A DNA stretch of 64,000 bases from Antilocapra americana (lineage: Eukaryota; Chordata; Mammalia; Artiodactyla; Antilocapridae): assembly GCA_007570785.1 (NCBI GenBank), contig ML661900.1, positions 5,042,864 to 5,106,863 of the forward strand, given 5' to 3'. A model generated the notes under the pieces. That model made no database searches. It was not told the origin of the DNA and was given only the letters and a program-made list of their open reading frames with translations. Within the stretch, counting starts at the first letter, position 1; each line of letters starts with the position of its first letter. The translations under genes were made by a program, and so were the position numbers. This document shows positions 39,913 through 49,522 of this stretch, one piece after another.

Positions 39913-40395
39913 GTTACCAACCAGAGTTCTCGGCATCCTTAATCAACAGAAATTGATCAGAAATTCAGGCAAGGCTGTATTGGGCCAATGCTGTAGCAGG
40001 GAGGAGCGAGGACAAGTAACAGATTCCCTTACTTTCTTACTCACTAGGGAGTGGGCAAGCTGGTTCCTTATATGAGGTGAGGGTAGGGGCGTGTCCAAGG
40101 GTGGCTTAGGTGGTTTACTCACCCTTTAGGTGGTGTTGTGTGCAGGGGGCATGCACAGTACCCTGCTTTTGCTCCTGAGCCCCTGCTTTTCCCCCTGGCT
40201 CTTCAGAATTAGCGGTTGGTCTTTTTGGTCTTTTTGTGTCTTATCTAGAATTTTCCCCAACAGGGCATGCAAACTTGCTAAAAATAAGTATTTTTTAGTC
40301 CCTTATAGTTTCCTTGTATCTTGTTGCTTTAGGAGCTGTCTGTTCCAGAGCAAGCATCGTAGCACTGCAGCAAAGGGTCCCAGGTCTTAGGCCTA
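39913..40395 (-). repeat. Solo ERV LTR, antisense, nested in an L1 3' fragment
   Basis: The plus strand begins TGTTACCAACCAGAG and ends near 'ggcctatctcaca'. The flanks are two halves of one antisense L1 3' UTR (39850-39912 and 40440-40620). Confidence 0.55.
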
Positions 40396-40402
40396 TCTCA
40401 CA

Positions 40403-40428
40403 TATGTGTGTGTGTGTGTGTGTGTGTA
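40403..40428. repeat. (TG)n microsatellite
   Basis: About eleven uninterrupted TG units between the LTR and the L1 3' fragment. Likely length-polymorphic. Confidence 0.9.
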
Positions 40429-40671
40429 TTCTTTTCATATGCTTTTCCATTTTGGTTTGTCACAGGATATTGAATATAGTTCCCTGAGCGATACAGTAGG
40501 ACCTTGTTGTTTATCCATCTTATATAAGAGTTTGCCTCTGCTAACCCAAACTGCCAATCCTTTCTTCACCTACCTTCCTCTTGGCAACCAAAAGTCTGTT
40601 CTCTGTATCTGTGAATATTTTTTTCCCCACAGATATGTTGATTTATATCGTATTTTAGATTCTACATATTG

Positions 40672-41212
40672 TTTTTGTTCAATTGCTCAGTTGTGTCCAA
40701 CTCTTTGCAAACACATGGACTGCAACATGCCAGAATTCCCTGTCCTTCCCCATCTCCCAGAGCTTGCTCAAACTCATGTCCATTGAGTCAGTGATGCCAT
40801 CCAACCATCTCATCCTCTTTCTCCTGTTCCCTTTCTCCTGCCTTCAATCTTTCCCAGCATCAGGGTCTTTTCTAATGAGTCAGCTCTTCACATCAGGTGG
40901 CCAAAGTTTTGGAGCCTCAGCTTCAACATCAGTCCTTCTAATGAATATTCAGGATTGATTTCCTTTAGGATTGACTGGTTTGATCTCCTTTAGGATTGAC
41001 TGGTTTGATCTCTTTATATCTCTCTCTCAAGAGTCTTCTCCAGCACCACAGTTCAAAAGCACCAGTTCTCAGCCTATTTATGGTTCGATTCTCACATCCA
41101 TACATGACTACTGGAAAAGTCATCGCTTTGACTATACACCTTTGTTGGCAAAGTAACGTCTCTGCTTTTTAATATGCTGTCTAGGTTTGTCATAACTTAT
41201 CTTCCAAGGAGC
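40672..41212 (-). mobile_element. BovB LINE 3' fragment, antisense, with internal 25-base duplication
   Basis: Antisense BovB from 'attgctcagttgtgtccaac' through 'taatgaatattcaggattg' to 'cataacttatcttccaagga'. Bases 40961-40985 are repeated perfectly at 40986-41010. Confidence 0.8.
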
Positions 41213-41735
41213 ATATAAGTGGTATCATATGATATTTGTCTTTCTCTTTCTGACTTACTTTGCTTAGTGTGATCATCTGTAGGTCTATCCATGTTGCTGT
41301 AAATGGCATTTTTTGATGACTGATTAAAAATTCATTATATATATCTGTATATATACACACACAAACACAGATACCACATCTTCTTTATCTGTTCATCTAT
41401 TGATGAACATTTTGGTTGCTTCCATGTCTTGGCTATTGTGAACAGTTCTGCTTATGAGCATAGGGGTGTGTGTATCCTTCTTTTCTGGACATGCTGTGTG
41501 GCATGTGAGGTTGTAGTTCCCTGACCAGAGATCAAACCCATGCCCCCTGCAATGGAAGCATGAGGTCCTAACCACTGGACCACCAGGGAATTCCTACGTA
41601 TGTATCTTTTCTAATTATAGGTTTGTCGGGGTAATGAGATTGCTGGGTCATATGGCAACTCTTTTGTGGGGGGTGGGGTTTGAGGAACCTCCATAGTGTT
41701 TCCAACGCTGTAAGTTGTGGCTGCACCAATTTACG
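41213..41735 (-). mobile_element. L1 ORF2 fragment, antisense, with nested CHR SINE
   Basis: Antisense L1 interrupted at about 41485-41594 by an antisense CHR-type SINE ending 'ccactggaccaccagggaat'. Confidence 0.7.
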
Positions 41736-41741
41736 TTCCTA

Positions 41742-43330
41742 GAGGCACTTCCGCAGCTGTTCCAGGATGAGGCAGGCTCACTGGTTATCTGCTGCACCTT
41801 AAGGTGGCCGTGGCCCCTCGCTTCACACCCCCAGGCTGTTGTGCTGGTTGTCCTGGGCCATCATGTAGTTGGTAACCACCTATCACCTCCTTTACAGTTG
41901 GAGTCCAAGTTTGGTGCCTTCTGGTTGGACATTTGTGACCTGTGGGTAGTCTTTCATCACTTCAAGGGCAACCACTTTCCATGGAAAACCCTTGATGAAG
42001 GTTGGCTCTGGCTGAATACAGTTCTTGAGTGCCACTTAAAAGCACAGGAGTTTGCTATAGCAGGCTGGATCACTGTACAATTTGTACACTGTACAGTCAC
42101 TGTACAGTTTGGCATCGTTTGGGTTATGTTTGATGGATTCTGTCTGAATGCTTCCTGGGCTGGGGAGAGTCCCTGTTCTGAAAACATTCATTGCCTTTGT
42201 TCTCCTCTGAGGCCAGCTCAGAGGTTTTGGAGGCTCTTGCTCCTTCAGGATTTTCTCTTTCTCTTGGCACTCATTTTTAATTGGAGTATAATTGCTTTAC
42301 AATGCTGTGTTAGTTTCTGTTGTACAACCTTGTGAATCAGCCATGTGTTTACACGTATCCCCTCCCTCCTAAGCCTCCCTCCCACCCACTCCCCATTCCA
42401 CATTGACATAGATACCCTACCATAGGTAAACTAGCTAGTGGGAAGCTGCTGGATAGCAGGGGGAGCTCAGCGCAGTGCTCTGTTGGCATTTTTGGAGCAC
42501 ACCTGGGATTCAGTGCTCTGCTGGAGACTTGTTGTAAAAGTGGATGGCGTCCTTGTGCTCTTCCTTTTTGAAATAGGAGTTGCCAATTCAAGTATAAGCT
42601 CTGGCCATCTGTTGATAGTCCTTCTGGCCCACTTCAGGGGTCTTCTCACAAAGCTCCTGGCATTCACTGTAATCACGCTTGGCTGCTTGGTTGGTCATAT
42701 AAGTCATGTTGGTGGAGTCCAGGCCCATGGCTCTGTCATGGAGCTTCAAGGCTGGGTCAAAACCTCTCTCCTTATCAGCCCCTGGTTCTTTGTCTGTCAA
42801 TGCCTGCTGCTGCCTCTCTGGGCAAGTCTTCTGCCTTTGGCTCTGGCTTTTGGGGAGGAGGTGGTGGTGCAGGCATCGCAACTTCCTCCTCCTCAGGCAT
42901 ACTGCCCACAGTGACTCCAAGGAGGATGTGAGGGTAGAGTAGTCATGATCAGGGATTTTACAGTTTTGTGTCCAGGTTAAGTGGCTTGTTTTGTAGTTGC
43001 TCCATTAGTTCCCGGTAGGTAGGGTTAGTGAGCCGTGGTCTTGTCCTGGGATCAGTCTCCAACTTCCAGGACAGATTGAGTGTGTTGAAAGCATTTATGA
43101 ATTTCCTCTCTGCCAACCAAGCCTCCATGGTCTGTAAAGCTTTGAGCTGAGGATTGTTTGCCTTATATTTTAAACCCTCCTCAGAGGTTTGCTTGGCTTC
43201 TTCAAATTTGTTTGCGAACTCAAGAGCCTATAGTTTTCACGAATAGCCCTTGCCCCAGTGTCCCAGTCAGGCTTGAAGTTGAGAGTTTTGCAGCCATCCT
43301 CTGAGGGGGTGTCTGTTGTCTGCGGCTTTT
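41742..43330 (-). pseudogene. STIP1: STIP1 (HOP co-chaperone) processed pseudogene
   Basis: STIP1 links HSP70 and HSP90 through TPR domains. The minus strand reads an intronless, decayed copy in order: 'EDGCKT' and 'FKPDW' (43325-43260), an 'ERKF' and 'TDPRTR' DP1-like part (43110-43030), 'ALTDKE' and '[13 protein letters not shown]' of TPR2A (42820-42670), 'IHFYNKS' (42550-42520), then 'NKGNECFQ' (about 42200-42170), 'MMAQ' and 'VQQITS' (41860-41780), stopping at 'LILEQL' near 41745. The first ~40 codons are unrecognisable. About 35 C-terminal codons and the 3' UTR are missing. Many frameshifts and stops are present. An L1 3' UTR fragment (about 42265-42475) interrupts it between the KCQQ- and AEK-coding regions. 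Confidence 0.85.
42265..42475 (-). mobile_element. L1 3' UTR fragment inserted in the STIP1 pseudogene
   Basis: Antisense L1 3' UTR: 'ttaattggagtataattgct' start, then a 'cccctccctcctaagcctcc' part and 'actagctagtgggaagctgc' near the right end. It breaks the pseudogene, so the pseudogene is older. Confidence 0.7.
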
Positions 43331-43559
43331 ATTAATTCTTGGTTCATGTTGTCTTGCCTCCTCTGAGCCTAGTTGCCTTAGCTGTGCCAAACATTTTCAA
43401 AGCATTAGCTTATAAAATGTTTTGAGGATTAAGATAGTGTTATCTTCCACCAGAGGCAATTTTGTTTTCCCATCCCAGTGCCTGAATTCATGAGCAATTC
43501 AAGATCATTTTAATCCAATTTTATGACTTGAGACTGAAAACTGGGCTGCAGTTTATGTG

Positions 43560-43955
43560 GGATTTGGCTTACTTCCAGATCACCCTTACTCCCAAGGTAT
43601 AGCCGTCCAGTGTTCCAAACCAATGGTCTATGGGTTTATAAGAGCCATACGCACACCCTGCCCCAAACTTTGACAGGTCCTGGACTTCAACTTTTGTCCC
43701 TATAGTAACCTAGAAGCTCTTCAAAGTACTGATCAGCTTCTCAGCTACCTTTTTAGGAGCGGCAAACACCCCCACGGGAAATGCAGCTCCAAATGCTGAG
43801 CCTTCTCTGAATTTCTGTCTCCTCTTTGTATCTTGGTCTAGGAATTCTTCCCTGTTGTGTTGACTCTCTGATGTCTTCATGCAGATTTCTATTTCTCTGC
43901 AGCCAGGGTTTTTATTAAAGGTAGACATTGTGCTGGTTTTCCAGGTTTGTCCTTG
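43560..43955 (-). pseudogene. Unidentified minus-strand coding remnant, probably a second retrocopy
   Basis: The minus frame 43938-43710 reads 76 residues without a stop from an internal Met (MSTFNKNPGC...) through 'EEFLDQDTKRRQKFREGSAF' to 'VFAAPKKVAEKLISTLKS'. Similar-looking coding continues toward 43570 in a shifted frame. It lies immediately upstream of the STIP1 remnant in the same orientation but is not STIP1. I do not recognise the parent gene. A Bov-tA starts right after its 5' side. Confidence 0.4.
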
Positions 43956-43967
43956 GTTCATGGGATT

Positions 43968-44155
43968 CCCTTGTAGTTCAGCCAGTAAAGAATCCGCCTG
44001 CAAATGCAGGAGACCTGGGTTCAATCCCTGGGTTGGGAAGATCACCTGGAGAAGTGATCACCCACTCCAGTATTCCAGCCTAGAGAATTCCATGGACTGT
44101 ATGATTCATGGGATCACAGAGAGTCAGACACCACTAAGCAACTTTCACTTCACTT
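43968..44155 (+). mobile_element. Bov-tA SINE
   Basis: Sense copy: 'gattcccttgtagttcagcc' start, 'ggagacctgggttcaatccc' middle, and 'agtcagacaccactaagcaa' end. Confidence 0.85.
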
Positions 44156-44935
44156 CAATGGGCAGTTCATACTACCTACCTCTTTTTGAGTCAGGAGCAA
44201 AAGCATGGAGTTGGAAATGTACCTGGAAAGAATGAGTGTTCCTTCCCACTTAGCCCAAGTGGTGGGTGTTTGTTGGGGAGACATGGAGAAGTATGAAGAA
44301 AGCAAAATCATGAAGGGCTAAGAGCACCTAAAAGTGTGGGTTGCCTGGAAGGGATGTGTGCCCCCAAAGACCGCCCACCGCTCCCACTGAGTGAGCTCTG
44401 TTCATGTCAGCTGAGTCGGGTGCTGCCAAATCAGAGAAGGAAGGCCAGGCATAGTTTCTACCCAATACAGGAGTAAAGTCAGGGCTAGGGCAATGAAAAA
44501 CAGAAAACCCTAAACAACAGTGGCTTTAAAAAGATAGACATCTATTTCCCTCTCATACCAAACAAGTTTGGAGGCGGATAGTCCACAACTGGTCAGGTGA
44601 CTTCATAAGGATGTCTAGGACCTTCCTGTTTGCTTCACCATCTTGCATTTACAATCTCTACTTCATGGTTCAAGAGCTTGAGTTTCACATTTCAGCCAGC
44701 AAGGAGGAGAATGACAAAGAGTAACACCTTTTCCTTTTGGGGACATCCCTCATGGTGCTCTGCAGTCCATGGGGTTGCAGAGTCAGACTGAGTGAATGAA
44801 CTGAACTGAAATCATGGTACTCTTATCCTATTGGCCAGAACCAGATCACATGGTCACACCTACTACAAGAGAGGCTGGGATATATAGTCTTTATTCTGGA
44901 CCACCGCATGCCCAGCTAAGAATAAAGGATAGTTG
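44156..44935. other. Intergenic DNA with a short BovB/BovA fragment
   Basis: A sense fragment at about 44755-44815 ('ctgcagtccatggggttgca') is the end of a BovA/BovB unit. The rest is unassigned and without gene signals. Confidence 0.4.
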
Positions 44936-45060
44936 GGAACTTCCCTGGCTGTCCAGTGGTTAAGATTCTGTTTTTCCAATGAGGGGGTGCAAGTTCAATC
45001 CTGGGTTGGGGAGCTAAGATCCCACATGCCACACAGTATGACAGAAAAAGAAGAAGAAAA
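44936..45060 (+). mobile_element. CHR-type SINE
   Basis: Sense copy: 'gggaacttccctggctgtcc' start and an (a,g)-rich 'agaagaagaaaaagaagaag' tail. Confidence 0.85.
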
Positions 45061-45331
45061 AGAAGAAGGGGTATATCAGTAATGAAAAATAAAAAGTATT
45101 TGGGAACAACTAGTGGTCTCTGCTAGTGCCCTCCCCTTTCCTATCCTGTCTAGTCCCTCTCCTCCAGGAAGCCTTCCCTGATGTCTCCAATACTTACTAA
45201 ACCCCACTTCCTCTGCTGCAAAGCTCGGAGAGTCTGACCATTGTAAGGAAGTTTTGAATAAGAAAAAAAAATTACTAGATGTTTCCAATGGAAAACTATG
45301 CACTGTTTTGATTAGAATCAGTCTTCTGAAA

Positions 45332-45351
45332 CTGTGTGTGTGTGTGTGTGT
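45332..45351. repeat. (TG)n microsatellite
   Basis: About nine TG units followed by TATATA. Likely polymorphic. Confidence 0.85.
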
Positions 45352-45359
45352 ATATATTT

Positions 45360-48300
45360 TTTTAAACAAACATTTTTCTTTTACATTTTTACATTGAGGA
45401 TGACTGATAGCAATGCAAAATAATTGTTTATAATCAAGCAAATAAGAAAAAGTCAGTTTTACAAGCATTTATAAATCTATTTAAACATTTCTTTATTCCA
45501 TGTAAATTAAGGCTTCTTTGAATTCTGCCCTGAACTGGTCGTAATGTCTGCCTGGTTCCCTCATTAATACTAAGTTAAGCACAATCTTTAACATATGTCC
45601 ATTTTTCCATCTGTTTGAGAGCCATGATTTTCCTTTTATTCAACTTTCAACACCACACACAGCCTGACTTGGTAAACGGAGAAATCCAGCCAGAGGTTCC
45701 AGCAGGAGAGAGGCCAGTCTGGGTAGAGAAACCCAGGAAAAATGGCATTAGGTGTCAGACCCCTGAGCTTCCTTAGAGGATGCACCTTTGGAGATAAAGG
45801 CCAGGTTTCCTACTTGGGCACTGTCATTTCCCAGGGCAGAGGGACAGGCAGCAGATGAGGCAAAGACTGGGGATAGGCAGGCCAGAGGCAGGAAGGCAGT
45901 CAGTTGGCCTGATTCAGCTGGGATTTCTACTTGTCACTTGCTCCTAACAGGGAATCACAGAGTGATTCTGACCCTGTCAACATGCTTGGAATAGATGGGT
46001 TGACATTCTGGGTACCTGAGTGATGTGGTGATGGGCAGGGCTGTAAACTGAGACCCTAGGGGAGCCTGGGCTGGGTCCCAGAGGGGGCTCTGGAAAGTGG
46101 CTGGATGGTGGGGAGGGGTCTGCCCTCCCTCTTGCTCTTGAACTGAATTAGCTGTAGAGCTTTTCTAAGGCTGTTCTCTCAGCCTGGAACACCGTCCCTG
46201 GAAGCACAATGAAGTGGAAGGTGCCACTTCTCTCATACCACCTCCCCTGGCCCTTCCCAGAGCTAGCACGTGGCTACCTCAGCAGCCATGGGCAGGGGTG
46301 GGAGTGGAGAGGGGCATGGGCTGGAGCTGGTCTGGAGAGTGGGCCAGGACGAAAGTCAGCCAGGCAGAAGAGGCAGAGGCTCATGGAGAATTGAGAATTC
46401 AGCAGAGGATGCAGAAGGCCCTGCCTTCCCCCACTCTTCTCCCTGTTCCTCCCATGAGCCTCTTCTCCTGTCCTGGCCAAGTGGCCGGAGCCCTTGGGCC
46501 ATCATAGCAGCCCTTCTCTGAGGAGCAGAGTAACAGGGGATTAAGGTCTGGATGGGCAGGCACCTGCCAAGGGGCATACGAGACATGTAAGCTGGTCCCC
46601 ACCCCACCTCACCCCTACTTCTCTGCTAGGGGATTGGGGGCCCGGAAGAGACAGCCAGGAAGGGGAAGACCAGCTTCACACTCACCTTTGAAGCCGGAGA
46701 GGCCTTGCCTCTGGAAGGTACATAGGCAAAGCTGAGCATCTGCTGGCCCCACTGCCGGTTTATCTAGGCAAATGTCTGCCTGGTCAGTCCTGTGATGGCC
46801 CGTCCTGTTTCTCCTCTTGGCTTCCCCCTCTCACTCACTGCTGTATGGATCTCTAGGACTCTTTGGGTTTCCACGCACCCTCTCTTTTGGTGCTGGACTA
46901 GGGTCATGGGATGACCCCCAATGCAGCCCTCCTGCTGCCCCAGGAAGACGCTGCCCCCAGTGGTCATAGAGAGGGCTCCCCTCTGTACTCAGCTGTGTTG
47001 GGGAGCAGGGCATGGAGAGGGTGCAGAGCTCTTACACAGAACAGCAGACTACATAACCGGGTTGGACTGTGGTCCTCGCAGGGCTGTGGAGCTGGGAGGA
47101 GGAGGGGAGGTCCTGATGGAGGGGCCTGAGCTGGCCCATGAGAAGAGGAATATTACCCAGCCCTTGGCTCCCCAGAGGTTGTGAATCTTCTAAAAGTTCT
47201 TTTTTTGAAATCCTTGATCTGGGCTGATTCCCACTAAGTTTATTTCAAGGATGAAGACAAGTTATTTCAGTTGTTGGGATGGCCTTCCTATTGGAGTGCA
47301 GGGGAAGAGCAGAGACAGCCCAGGTCTAGCCCAGCTCAAGTGCAAGTTCCAGCACTGATGCTGACACATATTGAGCCCCATCCCTGTGCAGATCCTAAAC
47401 CCTGATCCTAGACATAGCCCTGAGCCCCAATCTCTAGTTTGTAAGATTGTTCTCAATCAGCAGGGGCTTGATGGGGAGAGAGAGCATATCTTCACTTCCC
47501 ACCTCTGGACCCTGAGCCCAGAGCCCTTGCCCAGTGCTGTGGAGTGGTCCTCAGGCGTATTTCTGTCCCTCACCCCTCTCTTGTCCCTGGGAGCTCCTGC
47601 TTTGACCATCACTGCTAAGCCAGCCTCAGTGCTGAGAGAGTCTAGTCCAGCCTGGCCTGGGGTGTGAGTGGCCTTCACTCTTGGACCGGAGCCATCAGAA
47701 AGCAAACTTTCCTGGTCCTGAGGGTGCCTGGGAAAGGGGCAGCCCTGCCCATATCTAGGTGGAGGTTGGGGTTGCTGCGCTCATCATTTCCTTTGTGGAA
47801 CACTGACATCTCCTGAGACAGAGGCTTTCTGGCATCATCAAGTAAGACCTGGGCATCTTGGGTGCACAGGCAAGGGAGATAGAATGGGGGTGCTGGAGTG
47901 GGCAGCCTGGTCTAGGGGATGGGGTCATGGGCCAGAATTTAGACCTGTGGAAGGGCAGGTGGGAGAATGGAGGCAATGAAACTAGGACTGGAGGCAGGAG
48001 TTGTCAAAGAACAAAGCCTGCCCTTAGGAGGACATTCACGCCAGAGCCTGAGGGGCTTGGACCCTTAACCTCGTCACACAGAAGGGGCTGGGGTGCAGAT
48101 TGATGTCTCTGGGTATGTGGACAGACTAGCTTGGGTTTACAAAGTAGTTGAGCTGTGGTTGAAAGGCAGGAAAAGGGCTGGGCTGGGGCGTTTGCCTGAT
48201 CCTGGAATGATATATGTGTTAGGGTGGGGTTGGGTCATGGGGGGATTTTTCCCTCAGAAAGGAGAAGGGGTGCATTCAAGTAGGAATTGCTGGGTGGTGG

Positions 48301-48950
48301 TTGGAGGCAGGCATGGAGGGCAGGAGTTTCTGGTCTGATTTCCTGCTGTGAAGGGTTCTAGGGATTATCTCCCCTTGAGGGGTTTCTGCGGCCTGCCTCT
48401 CCTGAGTGACCTGGGACAGGTCTTGGACCCTCCTGGAGGTCACCCACAAGCCAGAAGCCTGGTGGGAGAGGCTTTGAAAGAGCTGAGAACCTCCTACAGC
48501 TGCCAGGTGTAGGGAGAGGTGTAGAGTATGGTCTGAGCCCCAAGCCTAACTGGCTCCCGTGAAGGCACCAGACCCCTGCCCTTCCTGCCCTCAGTAGCTC
48601 AAAGCTGCTTAGGGCCACCCTCTTCCTTCTCCTCCTGTGTCTTCAGGGGTGAGAGGAGGAAGGATGTGGTGAGAGGAAAGCAGGACTGACCACAGCAAGG
48701 ACCAATAGGAGGCTCTGAGTCTGCCCAGAATGCCGGGTCTGCAGGGGAACCTGGGAAGGACCCCTTGACCTAAAGCCTACCATCTCCACATCCAACATCC
48801 CCAGTCCTGGCCTCTGGCCAGGATTCTACATGGGCCCAGTGCAGGGGGCATAATGGGGACTATTCTCTGATCTGCTCTTCTCCAGACTCCCCTCCTAGCC
48901 TGATGGGGTGGGAGCTGGGGCAGGGAGCAGGCATCACTGCCCTCCACTAG
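45360..48950. other. GC-rich unique stretch upstream of the SEA gene, no supported gene
   Basis: Composition changes here from AT-rich repeats to GC-rich, SINE-poor DNA. Many overlapping open frames of 60-98 codons exist on both strands, but none shows a known domain, a polypyrimidine-AG/GT exon pattern with matching phase, or conserved-looking coding. I see no gene, though unrecognised 5' non-coding exons of the downstream gene could lie here. Confidence 0.45.
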
Positions 48951-48954
48951 GTCC

Positions 48955-49178
48955 ACCCCACCTGGACACCTGCAGGGCTCCCACCACAGTTTCCACATCT
49001 GCCATCACCACAAGTCTGCCATGACTGTCCCTGTCGCCACGGCCACCCCCACCCCACCATCAGCACCACGAACTCCCCTCCTACCCCTACCCAGAGCATC
49101 GCCACCACTGAGACCCTCACCACCCCCATGAAGACCACCCCATCCCTAGACCAGACACAACTTTTCACTCTTCAATAG
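48955..49178 (+). pseudogene. Possible decayed Ser/Thr/Pro-rich (mucin-like) coding tract
   Basis: All three plus frames yield Thr/Ser/Pro-rich stretches in succession: 'TTVSTSAITTSLP', then 'MTVPVATATPTPPSAP', then 'SIATTETLTTPMKTTPS'. A single frame does not stay open, so one or two frameshifts would be needed. It sits 300 bases upstream of exon 1 of the SEA gene in the same orientation. It could equally be ACC/CCA-rich low-complexity DNA. Confidence 0.25.
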
Positions 49179-49479
49179 ATCTTCAAGCCTATAACCTCTC
49201 AGGCTGTAGGGCTGGCACACAAAGTCCTCATTCAACAGAGCCTGCCACCCAAGGGGAAAAGGGCTTTGCTGGAGGACACAGGGACTCGCACCTGAGCTGC
49301 AGGGCAGGACTGTGGAAAGAGGCCAGGCAGATGCACCTCAGGGCATAGCTGCAGGCTTCAGCTGACCAGAGCTCACGGCTGAGCAGCACTTCTTTCCTGA
49401 AGGGAGATCTGGAGGGAATCTTCCACCTGCCTCCTCCCATCTGGTTCTGGGCTTGGCAGCCTGAGCAGGAGCCCTCAAC

Positions 49480-49522
49480 ATGGCTGGGCAGTGGCTTCCA
49501 TCTGCTGGGATTCTCCTGGCTG
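49480..49522 (+). CDS. SEA gene exon 1: start and signal peptide N-terminus
   Basis: ATG at 49480 in context 'caacATGG'. It encodes MAGQWLPSAGILLA and ends in phase 1 at a strong donor (gtaagt). Joined to an acceptor at 50236/50237 it gives a typical signal peptide (…GILLAAVLVVSAPA). The alternative is a start at 50203 (MADRKGLSWLAAVLVV…) in the same frame, which also makes a signal peptide. Confidence 0.6.

Noticed and set aside
46630..46720. Possible short exon (TSFTLTFEAGEALPLE with a following gtacat donor-like site)
   Set aside because: The acceptor is weak, the donor poor and no neighbouring exon has matching phase. Not enough to call.
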